Positions 28,898 to 38,705 of a stretch of DNA of 64,000 nt are shown one piece after another (the first letter of the stretch is position 1; the number at the start of each line of letters is the position of its first letter). The DNA is from Lactobacillus hamsteri DSM 5661 = JCM 6256 (lineage in GTDB: Bacteria; Bacillota; Bacilli; Lactobacillales; Lactobacillaceae). The stretch is from positions 1 through 64,000 of the forward strand of contig NZ_BALY01000003.1 of NCBI RefSeq assembly GCF_000615445.1, in the 5' to 3' direction. The notes under the pieces are model-generated. The model was not told the origin of the DNA, did not search any database, and saw nothing but the letters and a program-made list of their open reading frames with translations. The translations under genes and the position numbers were made by a program.

Positions 28898-29758
28898 CTA
28901 CCGTTTCCACTGTAAAGCAAGATAATCTAATAAATTTCGAAAGTTAACATTGCTAAAACGCATCTTATCTATTTCTATCAAACATTCTAGCATATGCATC
29001 CCTGCTAACCGTCTATTTTCGTCTTTTAACTCTTTTTGTGCAAACAATTTTAAACTAAGCAAAATATAATTTTGCAACGTACTTATTTTTGCATTATCGG
29101 ATAACTTATGTGCACTAACAAAAGAAAGGCTATTCTTTTCAAGGAGTTCTTGATAAAAATACTTGATTTCTTGATCAATTTTCTTTGTATCTTTTAACTC
29201 TTCAATTTCTTCACTTGAAAAGCCATTTTCGATCAAGATCGCTTCTCTGCCATCCTTTTTTTCACCACTATCGAATTTGAGAATCTGAGTTCTAGATCGA
29301 ATAGTAGGCAAAATTTGATCGGCATTATTAGTAATTAAAATCGAGACAACTGGCGCAATTGGTTCTTCAAGAAGATTAAGCAAAGCATTAGCAGCTGGCA
29401 TTGTTAGTTTTTGTGCCTCATTAATCATAAAGAATCTTCTACTGCTTTCAACTGGACTTTTTGCTAACTCTTCCTTTAAGGGACGAATTTGATCAATTCC
29501 TACAGTCTGTTTTCCTTCGGTTTTTACCAACAAAACATCAGGATGATTGCCAGACAAAATTTGCCGGCAATTAGCACACGTACCATCCGGCTTATCCTTA
29601 CCTGTACAATTGAACAAACATGCTAACCAATAAGCTGTATTTAAAGCACGCTTTTCATCATTATCCACAAATAGATAACTATGAGCTAATTGCTTTTTTT
29701 CATAAGCTCTTTTTAAAAAATCAGCCTGCTTACGGCTGATATCTGTAATATTTATCAT
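28898..29758 (-). CDS. holB: DNA polymerase III delta' subunit
   Basis: The 286-residue AAA+ clamp-loader subunit has a zinc-binding cysteine cluster (CLFNCTG...CANC), MINEAQKLTMPAANALLNLLEEP and IRSRTQI. It pairs with DnaX, which lies in the same conserved cluster. The start overlaps the darA stop. Confidence 0.9.
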   Translation of the reverse strand: MINITDISRKQADFLKRAYEKKQLAHSYLFVDNDEKRALNTAYWLACLFNCTGKDKPDGTCANCRQILSGNHPDVLLVKTEGKQTVGIDQIRPLKEELAKSPVESSRRFFMINEAQKLTMPAANALLNLLEEPIAPVVSILITNNADQILPTIRSRTQILKFDSGEKKDGREAILIENGFSSEEIEELKDTKKIDQEIKYFYQELLEKNSLSFVSAHKLSDNAKISTLQNYILLSLKLFAQKELKDENRRLAGMHMLECLIEIDKMRFSNVNFRNLLDYLALQWKR

Positions 29759-30078
29759 TAGAATCGTTTAAACTCATCTACAGAAACAACAAAACAAGTT
29801 GCCCCACCAATAGTTACCTTAACTGGTTGATTCATTTCAAGGCCGGTTGAAAGAGGATTAGGTTGAATAAAGCCTTCACGTGCTTCAGACTTTTCTTTAA
29901 TAATATCAAGTACATCTTGAACTTTTTCATCTTCAATCCCAATTAAAAAAGTAGTATTTCCTTCGCTTAAAAAGCCCCCGGTTGTTGACAACTTAGTTGC
30001 TCGTACATTATTTTCAATAAAAGCACGTTGCAATCTATTAGAATCATCTTTTTGAACAATGGCAATAACTAATTTCAT
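29758..30078 (-). CDS. darA: Cyclic-di-AMP receptor DarA (PII-like, YaaQ)
   Basis: The 106-residue protein matches YaaQ/DarA: MKLVIAIVQKDDSNRLQ, NVRATKLSTTGGFLSEGNTTFLIGIE and a C-terminal VTIGGATCFVVSVDEF. This trimeric PII-like protein binds c-di-AMP. The synteny tmk-darA-holB is conserved. It has no link to the phosphate PstA despite an old shared name. Confidence 0.9.
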   Translation of the reverse strand: MKLVIAIVQKDDSNRLQRAFIENNVRATKLSTTGGFLSEGNTTFLIGIEDEKVQDVLDIIKEKSEAREGFIQPNPLSTGLEMNQPVKVTIGGATCFVVSVDEFKRF

Positions 30079-30090
30079 TTAATCACCCTT

Positions 30091-30729
30091 TTAAAAAAGC
30101 TCTGGCAAACGTTTTTGAATTGTTGAAATCGTTGTTTCAACCACTTCTTCAAATGGTTTGCTTGCATCAATTATAGCAATGCGATCAGAATATAATTTAT
30201 TTACTTCCTGATATCCTTCATATACTTTTTCATGAAAGGCCAACTTTTCTTGTTCTAGACGGTCTTCATGACCAGGACGTAACTTTTCAATTCTAGCTAA
30301 GCCAATTTTAGGATCTAAATCAAAGAATAAAGTCAAATCTGGTTCAAGTCCACCAGTTGCAAAGTCATTAATTTCTTTAACTTCTTTAATTCCTAAATTG
30401 CGTCCTGCTCCTTGATAAGCTAAAGAACTATCCACAAAACGATCAGAAATAACTATTTTTCCTTCATTTAAAGCTGGCTTAATAATTTCTTCGACATGTT
30501 GACTTCTAGCAGCAGCATAAAGCAATGCTTCAGTACGATCAGACATTTTGACGTTTTCTGGATCTAAAATTATCTTTCTGATCTTTTCTGCAATTTTTGA
30601 TCCGCCCGGTTCACGAGTCACAAGATATTGTGCTTTGAGCTTAGGACCTATTTGCTTTAAAACTTCTGCTAAAACTGTACTTTTACCTGCCCCATCAGGA
30701 CCTTCAAAACTAATAAAAAAACCTCTCAT
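30091..30729 (-). CDS. tmk: Thymidylate kinase
   Basis: The 212-residue protein has the P-loop [11 protein letters not shown], the TREPGG segment, [12 protein letters not shown] and a LID-region arginine. It phosphorylates dTMP to dTDP. The ATG at 30729 follows GGAGG; an ATG four codons upstream lies before that site and is unlikely. Confidence 0.95.
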   Translation of the reverse strand: MRGFFISFEGPDGAGKSTVLAEVLKQIGPKLKAQYLVTREPGGSKIAEKIRKIILDPENVKMSDRTEALLYAAARSQHVEEIIKPALNEGKIVISDRFVDSSLAYQGAGRNLGIKEVKEINDFATGGLEPDLTLFFDLDPKIGLARIEKLRPGHEDRLEQEKLAFHEKVYEGYQEVNKLYSDRIAIIDASKPFEEVVETTISTIQKRLPELF

Positions 30730-30798
30730 AGAATCCTCCATATCTTTATTCTACAGAAGTTTACCATACTTTAACAGTCCTAAAATTTTCAAAAATAA

Positions 30799-30826
30799 AA
30801 AGCCCGCCTCAGCGAGCTTTTTTATT
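30799..30826 (-). terminator. Terminator overlapping the yaaL stop codon
   Basis: AAGCTCGC / GCGGGCTT stem with T runs. The yaaL TAA (30824-30822) lies in the 5' A-run of the hairpin, so coding sequence runs right into the terminator. tmk beyond it needs readthrough or a promoter in 30730-30798. Confidence 0.78.
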
Positions 30827-31061
30827 GCGTAATTGCGTTAGTGATACCACTAAATCTTGTATGACGATAACGAGCTTCATTATATAAAAAACTATATTTT
30901 GCTTGTAAAATTTTGCTAGCAACAACGTTATCATCTGACATATCCAATGTAGTTTGATCTAGATCTTGTTGAAGAGCAATTTGATTCTGCAATTTTTCAA
31001 CCAAGGCAATCAGCTTTTGATCGCCCTCTTCTTTGATCTTATCTCTCTTTTTTCTTGCCAT
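30822..31061 (-). CDS. YaaL-like protein of unknown function (DUF2508)
   Basis: A 79-residue, charged, mostly helical protein (EEGDQKLIALVEKLQNQIAL; C-terminal YNEARYRHTRFSGI). The spot directly after recR and the size match yaaL. No function is assigned to the family. Confidence 0.8.
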   Translation of the reverse strand: MARKKRDKIKEEGDQKLIALVEKLQNQIALQQDLDQTTLDMSDDNVVASKILQAKYSFLYNEARYRHTRFSGITNAITQ

Positions 31062-31660
31062 TATAAAGACGTTCTCCCTTGCACTGCACGCTTCAAGGTA
31101 ATTGAATTTGCATATTCAATATCGCTTCCGACAGCAAGTCCCGCAGCCAAACGCGTAACTTTAATTCCTGCTGGCTTAATCAATTTGCTAATATACATCG
31201 CCGTTGATTCACCCTCAGGGGTTGAATTTAAAGCTAAAATTACTTCTTTGACTTGATCTTGCTTTTGCAAACGAGTAATTAAAGACTTAATGTTGATTTC
31301 TTCAGGTCCTACGCCATCCATTGGAGATAAAACACCGTGAAGAACATGATAAAGTCCATCATACTCTCCCATTTCTTCAAAGGCCATGACATCTTTTGGC
31401 TGTTCAACAACCATAATCGTTGCTTGATCACGATTAGGATTAGAACAAATATCACACGGATCCTTTTCAGTGATGTTACCACAAATTGAACATTGGTGAA
31501 GATTCTTTTTCACATCATTCAAAGATTTGGCAAAATCCTGCACATCCTGTTCAGGCATATCCAAAGTATAAAAAGCCAATCTAGTTGCAGTTTTTTCACC
31601 AATTCCTGGCAACCTCATGTAAGATTCAATAAGTCGTGCAATAGGTAATGGATATTGCAA
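31061..31660 (-). CDS. recR: Recombination protein RecR
   Basis: The 199-residue protein has a helix-hairpin-helix ([15 protein letters not shown]), a C4 zinc finger ([16 protein letters not shown]) and a Toprim domain ([25 protein letters not shown]). It loads RecA with RecFO. The start codon is TTG, directly after the ybaB TAA, giving the usual [13 protein letters not shown]-terminus. Confidence 0.95.
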   Translation of the reverse strand: MQYPLPIARLIESYMRLPGIGEKTATRLAFYTLDMPEQDVQDFAKSLNDVKKNLHQCSICGNITEKDPCDICSNPNRDQATIMVVEQPKDVMAFEEMGEYDGLYHVLHGVLSPMDGVGPEEINIKSLITRLQKQDQVKEVILALNSTPEGESTAMYISKLIKPAGIKVTRLAAGLAVGSDIEYANSITLKRAVQGRTSL

Positions 31661-31990
31661 TTACATCAAGCCTTTCGTGTATTTGCCTAAACTTGCTTGG
31701 GTAGCTTCATCAATTGAAGAAATTCCCTTGTTAACAGCATCAATAATTAAATCTTGAAGCATGTCTGGATCATCTGGATCGATTGCTTCTTTGTTAATCT
31801 TCAAATCTTTAAGCTTACGGTCACCGGTAAAGGTAGCTACAACTAAGTCATCTGCTGATTTTCCGGTGAATTCTTGAGCAGTAATATTTTCTTGTTCTTC
31901 TTGCATTTGTTGTTGAAGCTTCTTAGCTTGCTTCATCATTTGTTGCATATTCATACCGCCCATACCGCCAAAATTAGGTCTTCTACTCAT
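31661..31990 (-). CDS. Nucleoid-associated protein YbaB/EbfC family
   Basis: A 109-residue protein with the typical Met/Gln-rich start ([21 protein letters not shown]), the coiled coil, and [20 protein letters not shown]. It binds DNA as a dimer. It sits between dnaX and recR as in most Firmicutes. Confidence 0.93.
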   Translation of the reverse strand: MSRRPNFGGMGGMNMQQMMKQAKKLQQQMQEEQENITAQEFTGKSADDLVVATFTGDRKLKDLKINKEAIDPDDPDMLQDLIIDAVNKGISSIDEATQASLGKYTKGLM

Positions 31991-32009
31991 TTTAAATCTC
32001 CTTTAAAAA

Positions 32010-33845
32010 CTAATCTTTAATATTTACTGTATCACCAAATAAAGCCTTTGCTTTATTAATTACTTCAGGATCATCTTTTGGTTCTTCTGATTCTGTTTTT
32101 TCTTCTTGAATTGCTTCAATCTTTTGCTTCTTTTTAGCTAAAAGTTCCGCTTTATGACTTTGAACAAATTCATTTCTAACAGCCATCCAGTCATTATCAG
32201 GTACCAAAACAATATCATAAGAATGTTTAGTAAATTTTTCAATATAACCTGTTAGTTTCGCCAACAAATCACTATCTGAACTTGCTTTTTCAAACCATAA
32301 TGTATATTTGCATTTCATTACAACTTGATCAGGACTTGCCGCAACAGGTTCAAGCACATCGAGAAGTGCTTTTTCAGAAACTTCTAAAACAGACTTCAAA
32401 TCTGGCCAAACATCTTTAATAGCTACTAAATCCTGCTTAGTTGCATTTTCCAGTACATGATAAACCTGCTTACGATTTTGTTCAGTTGTTTTCTTAACTT
32501 TTTTAACTGTTTTCCTTGGTTCAGGCTGAATAATCTTAGTTTGCTTACGAGCGGGTGCCTTCTTTTCTTCATTATCCATATGAAAAATCATATTAGGTTG
32601 TGAAGAATGACTTACAGGTCGACTAGATAAACTAGAAACTTGTCTTGTTAAATCAATAACTTGTTTTTTCAGAGCAGCGACTTCGGCTTGCAAATCAGTG
32701 TTTGCACTTGCAGATACTGGTTGAACTTCCGGAGCTTTTACAGTTTTTGAAATTTCATTCGAATTATTAACTTTTTGACTAGCTGCCACCAAAAATACTT
32801 CCAATGGAATTTGTTGTTGATTAGTGTAACGCAAATCATTCAAAGCATTATTAGCTAATTTTATTAAATTAAAATAGCGTTCACTTGGAACTTCTTTGAT
32901 TTTTTCCGCAAAATCTTTAGTTAAAAAGCTACTGCTGTTTTCACGATCATTTGCTTTATTAACCATTAAGGCATTAGTTGCTAAATCAATTAATTCATCC
33001 AAAATGTTTTTAGAACTAGCACCATCGGCTAAAGCAGACTGAGTTTGTATTAAAGCATTTCCTGCATCTTCGTTCAATAAGGATAATAAAATTGTTTCAA
33101 TTTTTTCTCGTGCCGCAAAGCCAGTAATTTGCAAAGCATCATCATAATTAATGTTGCCTTTTTCATAACTCAGCAATTGATCAAGAATACTTAAAGCATC
33201 ACGCATCCCGCCATCGGCAACTTGCGCAATAACCGCTAAAGCCTTATCTTCATAAGCAATCTTTTCTTGATCAAGAATGTACTCCATTCTCTTTTCAAGA
33301 TCAGACTTAGATATGCGTTTAAAATTATATCTTTGCGTTCTTGAAATAATAGTTGCTGGAACTTTTTGTAGTTCAGTTGTGGCCAGAATAAATACAACAT
33401 GCTCAGGTGGCTCTTCCAAAGTTTTAAGTAAAGCATTAAAAGCTCCTATCGAAAGCATATGAACTTCGTCGATAATATAAACTTTGTACTTTCCTTGCGT
33501 AGGAGCGTATTTTACCTTATCACGAATATCACGAATTTCATCAACGCCATTATTTGAAGCTGCATCGATTTCCATGATATCAGGCATTGAACCAGCATCA
33601 GCTGCAAGACAATTCTCACATTCATTGCATGGTTCGCCATCTTGCAAATTAGTACAATTTAATGCCTTAGCAAAAATTTTGGCACAAGAAGTCTTACCTG
33701 TCCCACGCGGACCAGCAAACAAAAAAGCATGTGAAATAGTACCACGTTTTATAGCATTTTTAAGAGTGTCGGTAATGGCTTCCTGTCCGACAACACTATC
33801 AAAAGTGCGAGGTCGCCATTTACGATATAGCGCTTGATAAGCCAT
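32010..33845 (-). CDS. dnaX: DNA polymerase III subunit gamma/tau
   Basis: The 611-residue protein begins YQALYRKWRPRTFDSVVGQE and has Walker A GPRGTGKTSCAKI, a zinc-binding Cys cluster (CTNLQDGEPCNECENC) and DEVHMLSIGAFNALLKTLEEPP. A long charged tau-like C-terminus follows, including a short coiled coil near residues 385-405. It organises the clamp loader at the fork. Confidence 0.96.
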   Translation of the reverse strand: MAYQALYRKWRPRTFDSVVGQEAITDTLKNAIKRGTISHAFLFAGPRGTGKTSCAKIFAKALNCTNLQDGEPCNECENCLAADAGSMPDIMEIDAASNNGVDEIRDIRDKVKYAPTQGKYKVYIIDEVHMLSIGAFNALLKTLEEPPEHVVFILATTELQKVPATIISRTQRYNFKRISKSDLEKRMEYILDQEKIAYEDKALAVIAQVADGGMRDALSILDQLLSYEKGNINYDDALQITGFAAREKIETILLSLLNEDAGNALIQTQSALADGASSKNILDELIDLATNALMVNKANDRENSSSFLTKDFAEKIKEVPSERYFNLIKLANNALNDLRYTNQQQIPLEVFLVAASQKVNNSNEISKTVKAPEVQPVSASANTDLQAEVAALKKQVIDLTRQVSSLSSRPVSHSSQPNMIFHMDNEEKKAPARKQTKIIQPEPRKTVKKVKKTTEQNRKQVYHVLENATKQDLVAIKDVWPDLKSVLEVSEKALLDVLEPVAASPDQVVMKCKYTLWFEKASSDSDLLAKLTGYIEKFTKHSYDIVLVPDNDWMAVRNEFVQSHKAELLAKKKQKIEAIQEEKTESEEPKDDPEVINKAKALFGDTVNIKD

Positions 33846-33863
33846 GAATTCTCTTTCCCTAGT

Positions 33864-33899
33864 AAAAAACTCTTAACTCTTTGAAAGAGTTAAGAGTTT
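33864..33899 (-). terminator. Intrinsic terminator after the SRP RNA
   Basis: A near-perfect long stem (AAACTCTTAACTCTTT with its complement) followed by a run of Ts on the minus strand, 3' of the SRP RNA and upstream of dnaX. Confidence 0.85.
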
Positions 33900-33914
33900 G
33901 TAATTGTCTAATAA

Positions 33915-33988
33915 AAGGCACATGCCTGAACAACCTTAGTGCTGCTACCTTCCGGTCCTGACACAATTCAGAAGCCAAACATTGCCCA
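33915..33988 (-). ncRNA. ffs: Signal recognition particle RNA (small bacterial type)
   Basis: The minus strand carries the conserved apical loop GTCAGGACCGGAAGG then AGCAGCA, flanked by arms that close the helix (GGGCAATG... and ...CATGTGCC). This is the 4.5S-like domain that binds Ffh. Exact ends are estimated from the terminal pairing. It lies between tadA and dnaX, its usual place in Firmicutes. Confidence 0.92.
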
Positions 33989-34030
33989 ACAAATATAATA
34001 ACGTATTTTGAAAAATATTTCTACTATTAG

Positions 34031-34543
34031 CTAATTTTCTTCTAAATTATTTTTAGCAGCTTTTTTAGCTTCTTTCTGCTTTTTGCGAATTGCCCTAAAA
34101 AAGTTAGTCAACATCTGGCCACATTCTTCTTGATTCAATCCAGCTATTACGTTAGGATGATGATTAAATTTTTCTACAGCAAATAAATCAACTACGCTTC
34201 CTGCAGCCCCCGCTTTAGGATCCATAGCACCAAAAAAGATATTTTTTATACGCGAATTAATGATAGCTCCTGCGCACATTGGGCAAGGTTCTAATGTTAC
34301 AAATAAGCTGCAATCAATTAAGCGCCAAAAACCAATATTTTTGCAAGCTTCACGAATCGCAATCATTTCCGCATGCTGGGTAGCATCTTGATCTAGTTCA
34401 CGGCGATTATATCCTTTTCCTACAACTTCACCATTAGGATCAACTACAATTGCGCCAATCGGCACTTCATCTTGTGCCTCAGCTTTTTTAGCCTCTTCTA
34501 CGGCCAATTGCATATATTTTTCTTTATCTTCGTCTGTGAACAT
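34031..34543 (-). CDS. tadA: tRNA-specific adenosine deaminase TadA
   Basis: The 170-residue deaminase has HAEMIAIREA (zinc His and catalytic Glu) and PCPMCAGAI (zinc cysteines). It converts A34 to inosine in tRNA-Arg(ACG). The C-terminus is a lysine-rich helix. Upstream of the SRP RNA. Confidence 0.94.
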   Translation of the reverse strand: MFTDEDKEKYMQLAVEEAKKAEAQDEVPIGAIVVDPNGEVVGKGYNRRELDQDATQHAEMIAIREACKNIGFWRLIDCSLFVTLEPCPMCAGAIINSRIKNIFFGAMDPKAGAAGSVVDLFAVEKFNHHPNVIAGLNQEECGQMLTNFFRAIRKKQKEAKKAAKNNLEEN

Positions 34544-34564
34544 ATATTAGCTACCTCAATGTTT

Positions 34565-35185
34565 TTAATTTTTTACGGCCTTTAAAATGTAATAGCCTTT
34601 ATCCCTATCCAAAATTTCACAATTGCCATAAGTTTCTTTAAGCAACTTACGTGCACTTGGCTCACCTTGTTTTTTCTGAATAACTACTAATAAAACACCA
34701 TTATTTACAAGATAATCTTTCGCATCTGCTAAAATCGCAGAAACAACTTTTTTGCCCGCTCTAATTGGGGGATTGGTCAAAATCATGCCAAACTTTTTAG
34801 TTTTATCAACTTGCGAATAAACATCTGATGAGTAAATATTCACGTTGCCAACATGATTAAGCTCCGCATTTCTTTTTGCTAAAGCTAATCCACGTTCATT
34901 GACATCGACCATATCAACAGTTTGATTAGGCCAAAATTTTGCAGCAAATAATCCAATTGGGCCATAACCTGTCCCAACATCAAGAATATTATTTTCAGGA
35001 AATTTCACGTTTTCCATCGCTTTAATTAAGACACCAGAACCATAATCAACACGCATTTTTGAGAAAACTCCAGCATCGGTATTAAACTTTAAATCAACGC
35101 CGCCAACATGATAATCTACAACATGTTCATCATGTGCGGCATCAGGATTTTCTGCAAAATACATTTGATTTTTATTATTTGCCAT
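34565..35185 (-). CDS. Class I SAM-dependent methyltransferase, RsmC/YbxB-like
   Basis: The protein (about 206 residues) has the SAM-binding ILDVGTGYGPIGLFAAKF, VDVNERGLALAKRNAELN and the catalytic-type NPPIRAG motif of rRNA guanine-N2 methyltransferases. It matches the C-terminal half of RsmC, like YbxB near rplJL in Bacillus. Two in-frame ATGs exist; 35185 is better spaced from GAGG than 35191. It overlaps the channel gene. Confidence 0.85.
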   Translation of the reverse strand: MANNKNQMYFAENPDAAHDEHVVDYHVGGVDLKFNTDAGVFSKMRVDYGSGVLIKAMENVKFPENNILDVGTGYGPIGLFAAKFWPNQTVDMVDVNERGLALAKRNAELNHVGNVNIYSSDVYSQVDKTKKFGMILTNPPIRAGKKVVSAILADAKDYLVNNGVLLVVIQKKQGEPSARKLLKETYGNCEILDRDKGYYILKAVKN

Positions 35186-36029
35186 TTTCATCCTCGCTCT
35201 TCTTTTTTGAAATCCAACCTTTTAAACGGCGCCATTCCGTAGAATTTTGTTCTTTACGCAACTCTTCAATTTGAGCCTGCATTTTTTTATTGGCATCAGC
35301 TAAATCTTGATTTTGCTTTTCAAGATTATCAAGCTTTTTTAAAATAAGCTGCATATTACTTTGGTTTTGACTAGTATTAATAGCCGAATTTTTCTTCATA
35401 AAATAAGTCGTAAGTGAACTTGTAACCATACCCATGATTCCTACACCAATTAAAATCATTACTAAGATTACAAATTTTCCCATTAAAGTTTTTGGTGAGA
35501 TGGTATAGGTAGAAATATCACCATAACCCACAGTACTTGCAGTTGTAATAGCCCACCAAAACGCTCGATCTAAAGAAACGTGTTCAGTAATTGAAATCGC
35601 AACAGATCCTAACATTAAAAAGGCAATACTAAAGTAAATCATATAAAGAATGCCATTAGTATGCAAAATTTTACGTAATTTACCAACCAATCCAGCTAAT
35701 CGAATCAGCCGTAGCAATCGGAAATATAAAACAATATTCCCCATCTGTGCCATTTCCATCCAGTTAAAAGCAATACCTACTGGAATAATGGCTAATAAAT
35801 CATAAATATTATTTTTTACAAACAGGCGCTTATCATCTGACTTATAAAGTCTTACAAAATAATCGATTGCAAAAATAATCAAAATAATGTTATTTACCCA
35901 AAACCAACGTGAGTAACGCCCATTAATATCAATTACTGCAGCAAAATCCATGACAATCAAAACAATTGCGATAATTGCTAGAATTGCCATTGTCCATTTA
36001 TAAATATTTTTCTTAAGTGTTGTATCCAT
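35175..36029 (-). CDS. Six-transmembrane voltage-gated-type potassium channel
   Basis: The 284-residue protein has about six membrane segments in residues ~12-205. The S4-like segment YFRLLRLIRLAGLVGKLRKIL has spaced arginines, and the pore carries the K+ selectivity filter TVGYGD. A cytoplasmic coiled coil follows (LKKLDNLEKQNQDLADANKK), probably for tetramer assembly; no RCK domain is present. The end overlaps the methyltransferase start by 11 bases. Confidence 0.9.
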   Translation of the reverse strand: MDTTLKKNIYKWTMAILAIIAIVLIVMDFAAVIDINGRYSRWFWVNNIILIIFAIDYFVRLYKSDDKRLFVKNNIYDLLAIIPVGIAFNWMEMAQMGNIVLYFRLLRLIRLAGLVGKLRKILHTNGILYMIYFSIAFLMLGSVAISITEHVSLDRAFWWAITTASTVGYGDISTYTISPKTLMGKFVILVMILIGVGIMGMVTSSLTTYFMKKNSAINTSQNQSNMQLILKKLDNLEKQNQDLADANKKMQAQIEELRKEQNSTEWRRLKGWISKKKSEDENGK

Positions 36030-36042
36030 ATCTATATTTTAC

Positions 36043-36085
36043 GAAAAAAAAGAGGACCCTGCCAAGTGGCAAAATCCTCTTTTTA
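36043..36085. terminator. Terminator between rplL and the channel gene
   Basis: AAAGAGGA...TCCTCTTT with an inner GCCA/TGGC pair, flanked by T and A runs; it ends the rplJ-rplL transcript on the minus strand. A second small hairpin, GCCCAGTTGGGC, lies at 36095-36106. Confidence 0.85.
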
Positions 36086-36111
36086 TAAATAGTCGCCCAG
36101 TTGGGCAGTAA

Positions 36112-36474
36112 CTATTTAAGGGTTACAGTAGCACCAACTTCTTCAAGCTTAGCCTTGATGTCGTTAGCTTCGTCTTCTGAAACGCCTTCCTTAACGTTCT
36201 TAGGAGCACCATCAACAAGGTCCTTTGAGTCCTTAAGGCCAAGACCAGTAATGTCACGAACAACCTTAATAACCTTAACCTTTTCTTGACCTGCTTCAGT
36301 CAATTCAACGTCGAATTCTGACTTAGCTTCTGCAGCACCTGCAGCACCTGCAGCTGCAACTGGAGCAGCAGCAGTAACGTCAAATTCTTCTTCAATAGCC
36401 TTTACAAGGTCGTTCAATTCAAGGATGGTAGCACCCTTCAAATCTTCAATAATCTTTTCAGTATCTAAAGCCAT
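36112..36474 (-). CDS. rplL: Ribosomal protein L7/L12
   Basis: The 120-residue protein has the N-terminal dimerisation helix ([20 protein letters not shown]), an Ala-rich hinge ([12 protein letters not shown]) and the C-terminal factor-binding domain ([22 protein letters not shown]). It forms the ribosomal stalk on L10. Confidence 0.98.
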   Translation of the reverse strand: MALDTEKIIEDLKGATILELNDLVKAIEEEFDVTAAAPVAAAGAAGAAEAKSEFDVELTEAGQEKVKVIKVVRDITGLGLKDSKDLVDGAPKNVKEGVSEDEANDIKAKLEEVGATVTLK

Positions 36475-36534
36475 TTATATATCCTCCGAAAATTTAGAAT
36501 TTAGATAATAGCTATGATAATTTCTTATCAACAA

Positions 36535-37044
36535 TTATTCAGCTGATTCGTCCTTTGATTCAGCAACAGCTTTAACAGCATATGCGAAGTCGCGTACTGG
36601 AGCTTGCAATACAGATACAAGCATTGACAACAAACCTTCGCGACCTGGGATAGCAGCAAGTTCCTTGATTTCTTCTTTTGAAGTCAACTTACCTTCAAGC
36701 ATACCACCCTTGATTTCGATAACGTCAAAGTCATCTTCGTACTTAGAAACAATACGAGCAGGTTCAGTAACGTCGTCAGCGTTATCAGTGTAGACAACAG
36801 CAGTTGGGCCAACAAAAGTATCGTCAAGACCTTCAATACCAGCCTTAGCAGCAGCGCGTCTTAAGTAGGTGTTCTTGATAACCTTCATCTTAACATCGTT
36901 ATCACGAAGTTCCTTACGCATGTTAGTAACTTCTTCAACAGTCAAACCTAAGTAGTTAATTACCAAGATAGCCTTTGCACTCTTAAGTTCTTCAGCAAAT
37001 GCATCAACGAGCTTTTCTTTTTCAGCAATAGCAGCTTTACTCAA
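36535..37044 (-). CDS. rplJ: Ribosomal protein L10
   Basis: The 169-residue protein shows the L10 pattern: AKAILVINYLGLTVEEVTNMRKEL, MKVIKNTYLRRAA and FVGPTAVVYT. It anchors L7/L12. The start codon is TTG, preceded by GGAGGTG. Upstream lies an L10 leader, through which L10(L12) probably represses its own operon. Confidence 0.97.
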   Translation of the reverse strand: MSKAAIAEKEKLVDAFAEELKSAKAILVINYLGLTVEEVTNMRKELRDNDVKMKVIKNTYLRRAAAKAGIEGLDDTFVGPTAVVYTDNADDVTEPARIVSKYEDDFDVIEIKGGMLEGKLTSKEEIKELAAIPGREGLLSMLVSVLQAPVRDFAYAVKAVAESKDESAE

Positions 37045-37087
37045 TCGATTTCACCTCCATAATTACTCTGATAAATTCTATAAGGCC

Positions 37088-37200
37088 TTTTTATATAAAA
37101 ACTCCATGCCGAAAGACATGGAGCGTAAAAATCTTCATTATCTTCTGGCCTCGGCGGGATATTAAGGCGTCATGCCACCCGAGTCTTAGGTAGAATTTAC
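37088..37200 (-). ncRNA. Ribosomal protein L10 leader with attenuator hairpin
   Basis: The leader upstream of rplJ has paired segments (GACTCGGGTGGCATGACGCC and further GC-rich arms) and ends in a strong hairpin, CTCCATGTC-TTTC-GGCATGGAG (37123-37102), with a U-rich tail about 45 bases before the rplJ start. Placement and structure fit the L10 leader class of Firmicutes; ends are approximate. Confidence 0.85.
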
Positions 37201-37245
37201 AATTACATAGTATAGCAGGACATATGATTTAGCGCAAGGAAAAAA

Positions 37246-37923
37246 TTAAATAGTTTTTCCTTCAGTTGGATTCGACAACTCTTCAAGCTCACCTGTAGTT
37301 TTGTAAACAACCCACATTGCCAAATTAACGATGTGATCGCCAATTCTTTCTAATAATCTAGTAACTACAAAGTAGCTTGATGAAGCTACGGCTACGCTTG
37401 GATCATTTTCAATTCCATCAATAATCAACTTTCGAGCCTTAACATAATCTTCATCAATTTCAGTATCATGCGCTGCAACAGATTTAGCCATTTTACCGTC
37501 ATCTTGAACATAAGCAGTCAAAACTTGAATCAACATGTGGCGTACATTATGAGTCATGCGAGAAATAATTTCTTCTACTTCTGGAATTCGAGGATTTCCC
37601 TTTACACGAATTGTTTCCAAAGCAATACTAATTGCATTTTCACCAATTCTTTCCAAATCAGTTGTTGCCTTCAAAATACTGATTACCACTCTAAAATCAG
37701 TCGCAACTGGCTGTTGTAAAGCCATTAATTTCAAGGCTTTCTTTTGAATGTCTAAAGATTCATGTGGAATCTTTTCTTCATCATCAACCATAGCTTGTGC
37801 TCTTTTTTTATCATGATCAACAAAAGCTCTTGTAGCATGATCAATTTCATCATTTACAAAAACACCCATTTCCATAAATTGGGTATTCAATTTTTTCAAT
37901 TCATCTAAAAATATTTCGTGCAT
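37246..37923 (-). CDS. phoU: Phosphate transport system regulator PhoU
   Basis: The 225-residue all-helical protein has two PhoU repeats with metal-binding-type motifs (TTDLERIGENAISIA and VTRLLERIGDHIVNLAMW). It links the Pst transporter to phosphate signalling. It is last in pstS-pstC-pstA-pstB-pstB-phoU. No PhoR/PhoB-type genes are in the window. Confidence 0.95.
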   Translation of the reverse strand: MHEIFLDELKKLNTQFMEMGVFVNDEIDHATRAFVDHDKKRAQAMVDDEEKIPHESLDIQKKALKLMALQQPVATDFRVVISILKATTDLERIGENAISIALETIRVKGNPRIPEVEEIISRMTHNVRHMLIQVLTAYVQDDGKMAKSVAAHDTEIDEDYVKARKLIIDGIENDPSVAVASSSYFVVTRLLERIGDHIVNLAMWVVYKTTGELEELSNPTEGKTI

Positions 37924-37939
37924 CTTTTACCTCAATACT

Positions 37940-38695
37940 CTAACCAAAACGACCGTTAAGGTAATCACTTGTAATTTGTTTTTCAGGTGCAATAAACATC
38001 TGCTCTGTTGGACCAGCTTCAATCAAATTGCCATTCATTAAAAATGCTGTTTGATCAGAAATTCGCCCTGCCTGTTGCAAGTTGTGCGTAACCATAATGA
38101 AAGTATATTTGTGTTTTAATTCCATTAAAGTTTCTTCAATTTCTGAACTTGAAATTGGATCCAATGCACTTGTTGGTTCATCAAGCAAAACAACTTTTGG
38201 TCTAACCGCTAAGGCTCTTGCAATACAAATTCGTTGTTGTTGTCCGCCTGAAAAAGCCTGAGCGTTTCTATTTAAATTATCCTTAGTTTCCTTCCAAATT
38301 GCAGCTTGCTTTAAGCTTTCCTCGACTCTTTGGTCAATTAATTCTTTATCTTTAACACCGGCTAAACGCAAACCATAAGCAATATTGTTATACACAGAAA
38401 AAGGAAAGGGTGTTGGCTGCTGGAAAACCATACCAACTTCTTTTCTTAATTCAACCAAATCAGTTTTTGGACTATAAATATCTTTTCCATCGAATAAAAT
38501 TTCACCAGTAATACGAATATTTTCAATATCATCATTCATTCGATTTAAGCAACGCAAAAAAGTTGACTTACCACAACCTGAAGGACCAATTAATGCCGTT
38601 AATTCTTTTTCATGAAAGTTCAGACTAATTCCATGCAAAGCTTCAAAATTGCCATAGTTTAACTTAACGTTCTTTGCAGTTATAACTTCTTTCAT
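37940..38695 (-). CDS. pstB: Phosphate ABC transporter ATP-binding protein (second PstB)
   Basis: The 251-residue ATPase has [28 protein letters not shown] and [13 protein letters not shown]. The start at 38695 follows AAAGGA; a longer frame runs into the other pstB and is a shadow. Having two PstB subunits is common in lactic acid bacteria. Confidence 0.94.
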   Translation of the reverse strand: MKEVITAKNVKLNYGNFEALHGISLNFHEKELTALIGPSGCGKSTFLRCLNRMNDDIENIRITGEILFDGKDIYSPKTDLVELRKEVGMVFQQPTPFPFSVYNNIAYGLRLAGVKDKELIDQRVEESLKQAAIWKETKDNLNRNAQAFSGGQQQRICIARALAVRPKVVLLDEPTSALDPISSSEIEETLMELKHKYTFIMVTHNLQQAGRISDQTAFLMNGNLIEAGPTEQMFIAPEKQITSDYLNGRFG

Positions 38696-38705
38696 TTCTT
38701 TTCCT

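Noticed and set aside
37136-37200. tRNA-like GC-rich stretch
   Set aside because: It fits the L10 leader upstream of rplJ; no cloverleaf or anticodon arm.
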